NCBI GenBank assembly: GCA_002340515.1
Contig: DDMF01000008.1
Span: 303-7,014 of the forward strand
DNA length: 6,712 nucleotides
Source of the DNA: Rhodobacteraceae bacterium UBA2553
Lineage (GTDB): Bacteria; Pseudomonadota; Alphaproteobacteria; Rhodobacterales; Rhodobacteraceae
Reading direction: 5' to 3'
Shown here piece by piece: positions 6,003 to 6,712 of the stretch. Both the position numbers and the translations under genes were made by a program. Under the pieces are notes generated by a model. The model saw only the letters and a list, made by a program, of their open reading frames with translations, ran no database searches and was not told the origin of the DNA. Positions within the stretch are counted from its first letter, which is position 1; each line of letters opens with the position of its first letter.

Positions 6003-6524
6003 TTAGCGATGTGTTTCAGGGTCCAGATGGGCCAGCCAACGACGCAATAACCCGTCCAGTTGGGTCTGTTCCGCCTCGCTAAAACAGTCGACCATGGCCT
6101 GTTGGTTCGCCACATGCTCCGCCATCATAGCGTCAATCAATGCGAACCCTTTGTCGGTCAACCCAACGACAGATCCACGCCCGTCTTCGGGGTTTGGTTG
6201 GCGTGAAATCAGCCCTTCGGCTTCAAGCCGGTCAAGGCGGTTTGTCATGGTGCCAGATGTGACCATGGTCCAATCGATTAGCGCAGAAGGGGTTAGTGCA
6301 TAAGGCGGGCCGGCGCGGCGCAATGTGGCAAGCACATCAAAGCTCGCCAAATTCAACCCATGCGCTTTGAACACGCGCAACATCCCTGCGGAAAGGTGGC
6401 TGTGGATATGGGACAGCCGCCCGAGCATGCCCATCGGTGTCACGTTCAAATCGGGGCGCTCGCGGGTCCATTGCGCGCGTATACGGTCGATGTGATCTGG
6501 GGATTTGTCAGCAATATCAGTCAT
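6003..6524 (-). CDS. MarR-family transcriptional regulator
   Basis: This is a dimeric winged-helix repressor of the MarR family, usually released from DNA by small phenolic or oxidant ligands. The length is 173 residues from ATG 6524. Seen: an N-terminal dimerisation helix (about 31-55), L-N-L-A-S-F-D-V-L-A-T-L-R-R-A-G (58-72), T-P-S-A-L as the first HTH helix (78-82), the recognition helix V-T-S-G-T-M-T-N-R-L-D-R-L-E-A-E-G-L-I (88-106), and the wing with D-G-R-G (114-117) before G-L-T-D-K-G (121-126). C-terminal helices complete the dimer interface. An upstream in-frame ATG at 6572 would place the start between the operators, so 6524 is preferred, although its ribosome site is weak. The gene is divergent from an EamA permease across two palindromes that it probably binds, repressing both genes. 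Confidence 0.92.
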   Translation of the reverse strand: MTDIADKSPDHIDRIRAQWTRERPDLNVTPMGMLGRLSHIHSHLSAGMLRVFKAHGLNLASFDVLATLRRAGPPYALTPSALIDWTMVTSGTMTNRLDRLEAEGLISRQPNPEDGRGSVVGLTDKGFALIDAMMAEHVANQQAMVDCFSEAEQTQLDGLLRRWLAHLDPETHR

Positions 6525-6530
6525 GCGAGA

Positions 6531-6559
6531 ATTTTGCTTGGAATTTATCTTGACGTCAA
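6531..6559 (-). promoter_or_regulatory. Predicted marR promoter
   Basis: On the minus strand TTGACG (6559-6554, inside the left palindrome) is followed after 17 nt by CAAAAT (6536-6531), a 4/6 match to the -10 consensus. Transcription would start at or within a base or two of the marR ATG, which would make the message leaderless and fits the lack of a ribosome site. This is inference from spacing alone. Confidence 0.4.
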
Positions 6560-6598
6560 GAGAAATGCACATATCTTGACGTCAAGACAGATGCGCGA
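6547..6598. repeat. 26-bp tandem repeat holding two identical operators
   Basis: Two copies of a 26-bp unit (6547-6572 and 6573-6598) agree at 21 of 26 positions. Each contains the perfect 14-bp palindrome TCTTGACGTCAAGA (6548-6561 and 6574-6587). The palindrome centres are 26 bp apart, about two and a half helical turns, so dimers would sit on opposite faces. A palindrome of this size between a MarR gene and its divergent transporter is the expected form of a MarR operator. Confidence 0.85.
6550..6577 (+). promoter_or_regulatory. Predicted promoter of the EamA permease
   Basis: TTGACG (6550-6555, inside the left palindrome) and TATCTT (6572-6577, overlapping the right palindrome) are 16 nt apart. 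Transcription would begin near 6585, leaving a leader of about 24 nt that includes the AAGGA ribosome site. A repressor on either palindrome would cover a promoter element. Predicted by eye. Confidence 0.45.
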
Positions 6599-6608
6599 AG
6601 GACCCACG

Positions 6609-6712
6609 ATGACCTTACCAATGAACAAAGACAAACTGCTGGCCGCCTGCGCCCCTGTTATCTGGGGCAGCTCTTACATCGTTACGACCGAACTTCTACC
6701 TGAGCTATCCCC
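6609..6712 (+). CDS. EamA/DMT-family permease (5' end only)
   Basis: Only 34 complete codons are present before the window ends. After a short basic start (M-T-L-P-M-N-K-D-K), the sequence A-A-C-A-P-V-I-W-G-S-S-Y-I-V-T-T-E-L-L-P (residues 12-31) is the first transmembrane helix of the EamA (drug/metabolite transporter) fold. Its W-G-S-S-Y and E-L-L-P mark this group, whose members export metabolites or drugs across the inner membrane. The start is well supported: AAGGA at 6598-6602 lies 6 nt before the ATG; a second Met at residue 5 (6621) is less likely. It is divergent from marR with both operators between, so the permease is probably induced by whatever the regulator senses. The substrate cannot be read from this fragment. 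Confidence 0.8.
   Translation, partial: MTLPMNKDKLLAACAPVIWGSSYIVTTELLPELS

Noticed and set aside
5980..6008. Possible bidirectional terminator between chrA and marR
   Set aside because: AGCG...CGCT gives only a 4-bp stem with scattered T residues; too weak to call.

Overview
The window looks like chromosomal DNA of an alphaproteobacterium, most likely a Rhodobacteraceae (Roseobacter-type) species. This is inferred from the moderately high GC, a MobB reading frame that continues into a MoeA-like domain, a 44-residue alphaproteobacterial aa3-oxidase subunit IV, and the fdhD-mobA-mobB gene order. No database search was possible.

Layout. (1) 1-2240, minus strand: a tightly coupled molybdenum-cofactor operon, fdhD > mobA > mobB(-moeA). 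Each junction is a 4-bp ATGA overlap, and the last gene runs off the left edge. It finishes molybdopterin guanine dinucleotide (MGD) and prepares it for enzymes such as formate dehydrogenase. (2) 2273-3345, plus strand: azlC-azlD, a two-subunit branched-chain amino-acid exporter. It is divergent from fdhD with only 32 bp between start codons and again has an ATGA overlap. (3) 3330-4459, minus strand: a 5'-truncated LysR-family regulator remnant, a small lipoprotein with a His...Cys pattern, and a tiny cytochrome c oxidase subunit IV gene. (4) 4460-4721: intergenic DNA with a near-perfect 20-bp palindrome. (5) 4722-5986, plus strand: a two-domain ChrA-type chromate transporter. Its natural ATG is one base out of frame with the body of the gene, at a run of five C. 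(6) 6003-6712: a MarR-family repressor gene on the minus strand, divergent from the start of an EamA/DMT permease on the plus strand. Their shared promoter region holds two identical 14-bp palindromes inside a 26-bp tandem repeat.

How it works together. The left third is a cofactor-maturation operon. The right end is a self-contained regulator-operator-transporter module whose operator layout can be read directly: each palindrome carries a TTGACG hexamer usable as a -35 in either direction. The middle is a mix of housekeeping and transport genes with signs of local decay: a regulator reduced to its C-terminal third, and a 5' frameshift in chrA. I see no clear new multi-gene system. The best leads are the double operator, the chrA frameshift, the His/Cys lipoprotein and the five-residue insertion in the MobA nucleotide-binding loop. 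No tRNA, rRNA, CRISPR array, insertion sequence or convincing terminator was seen.
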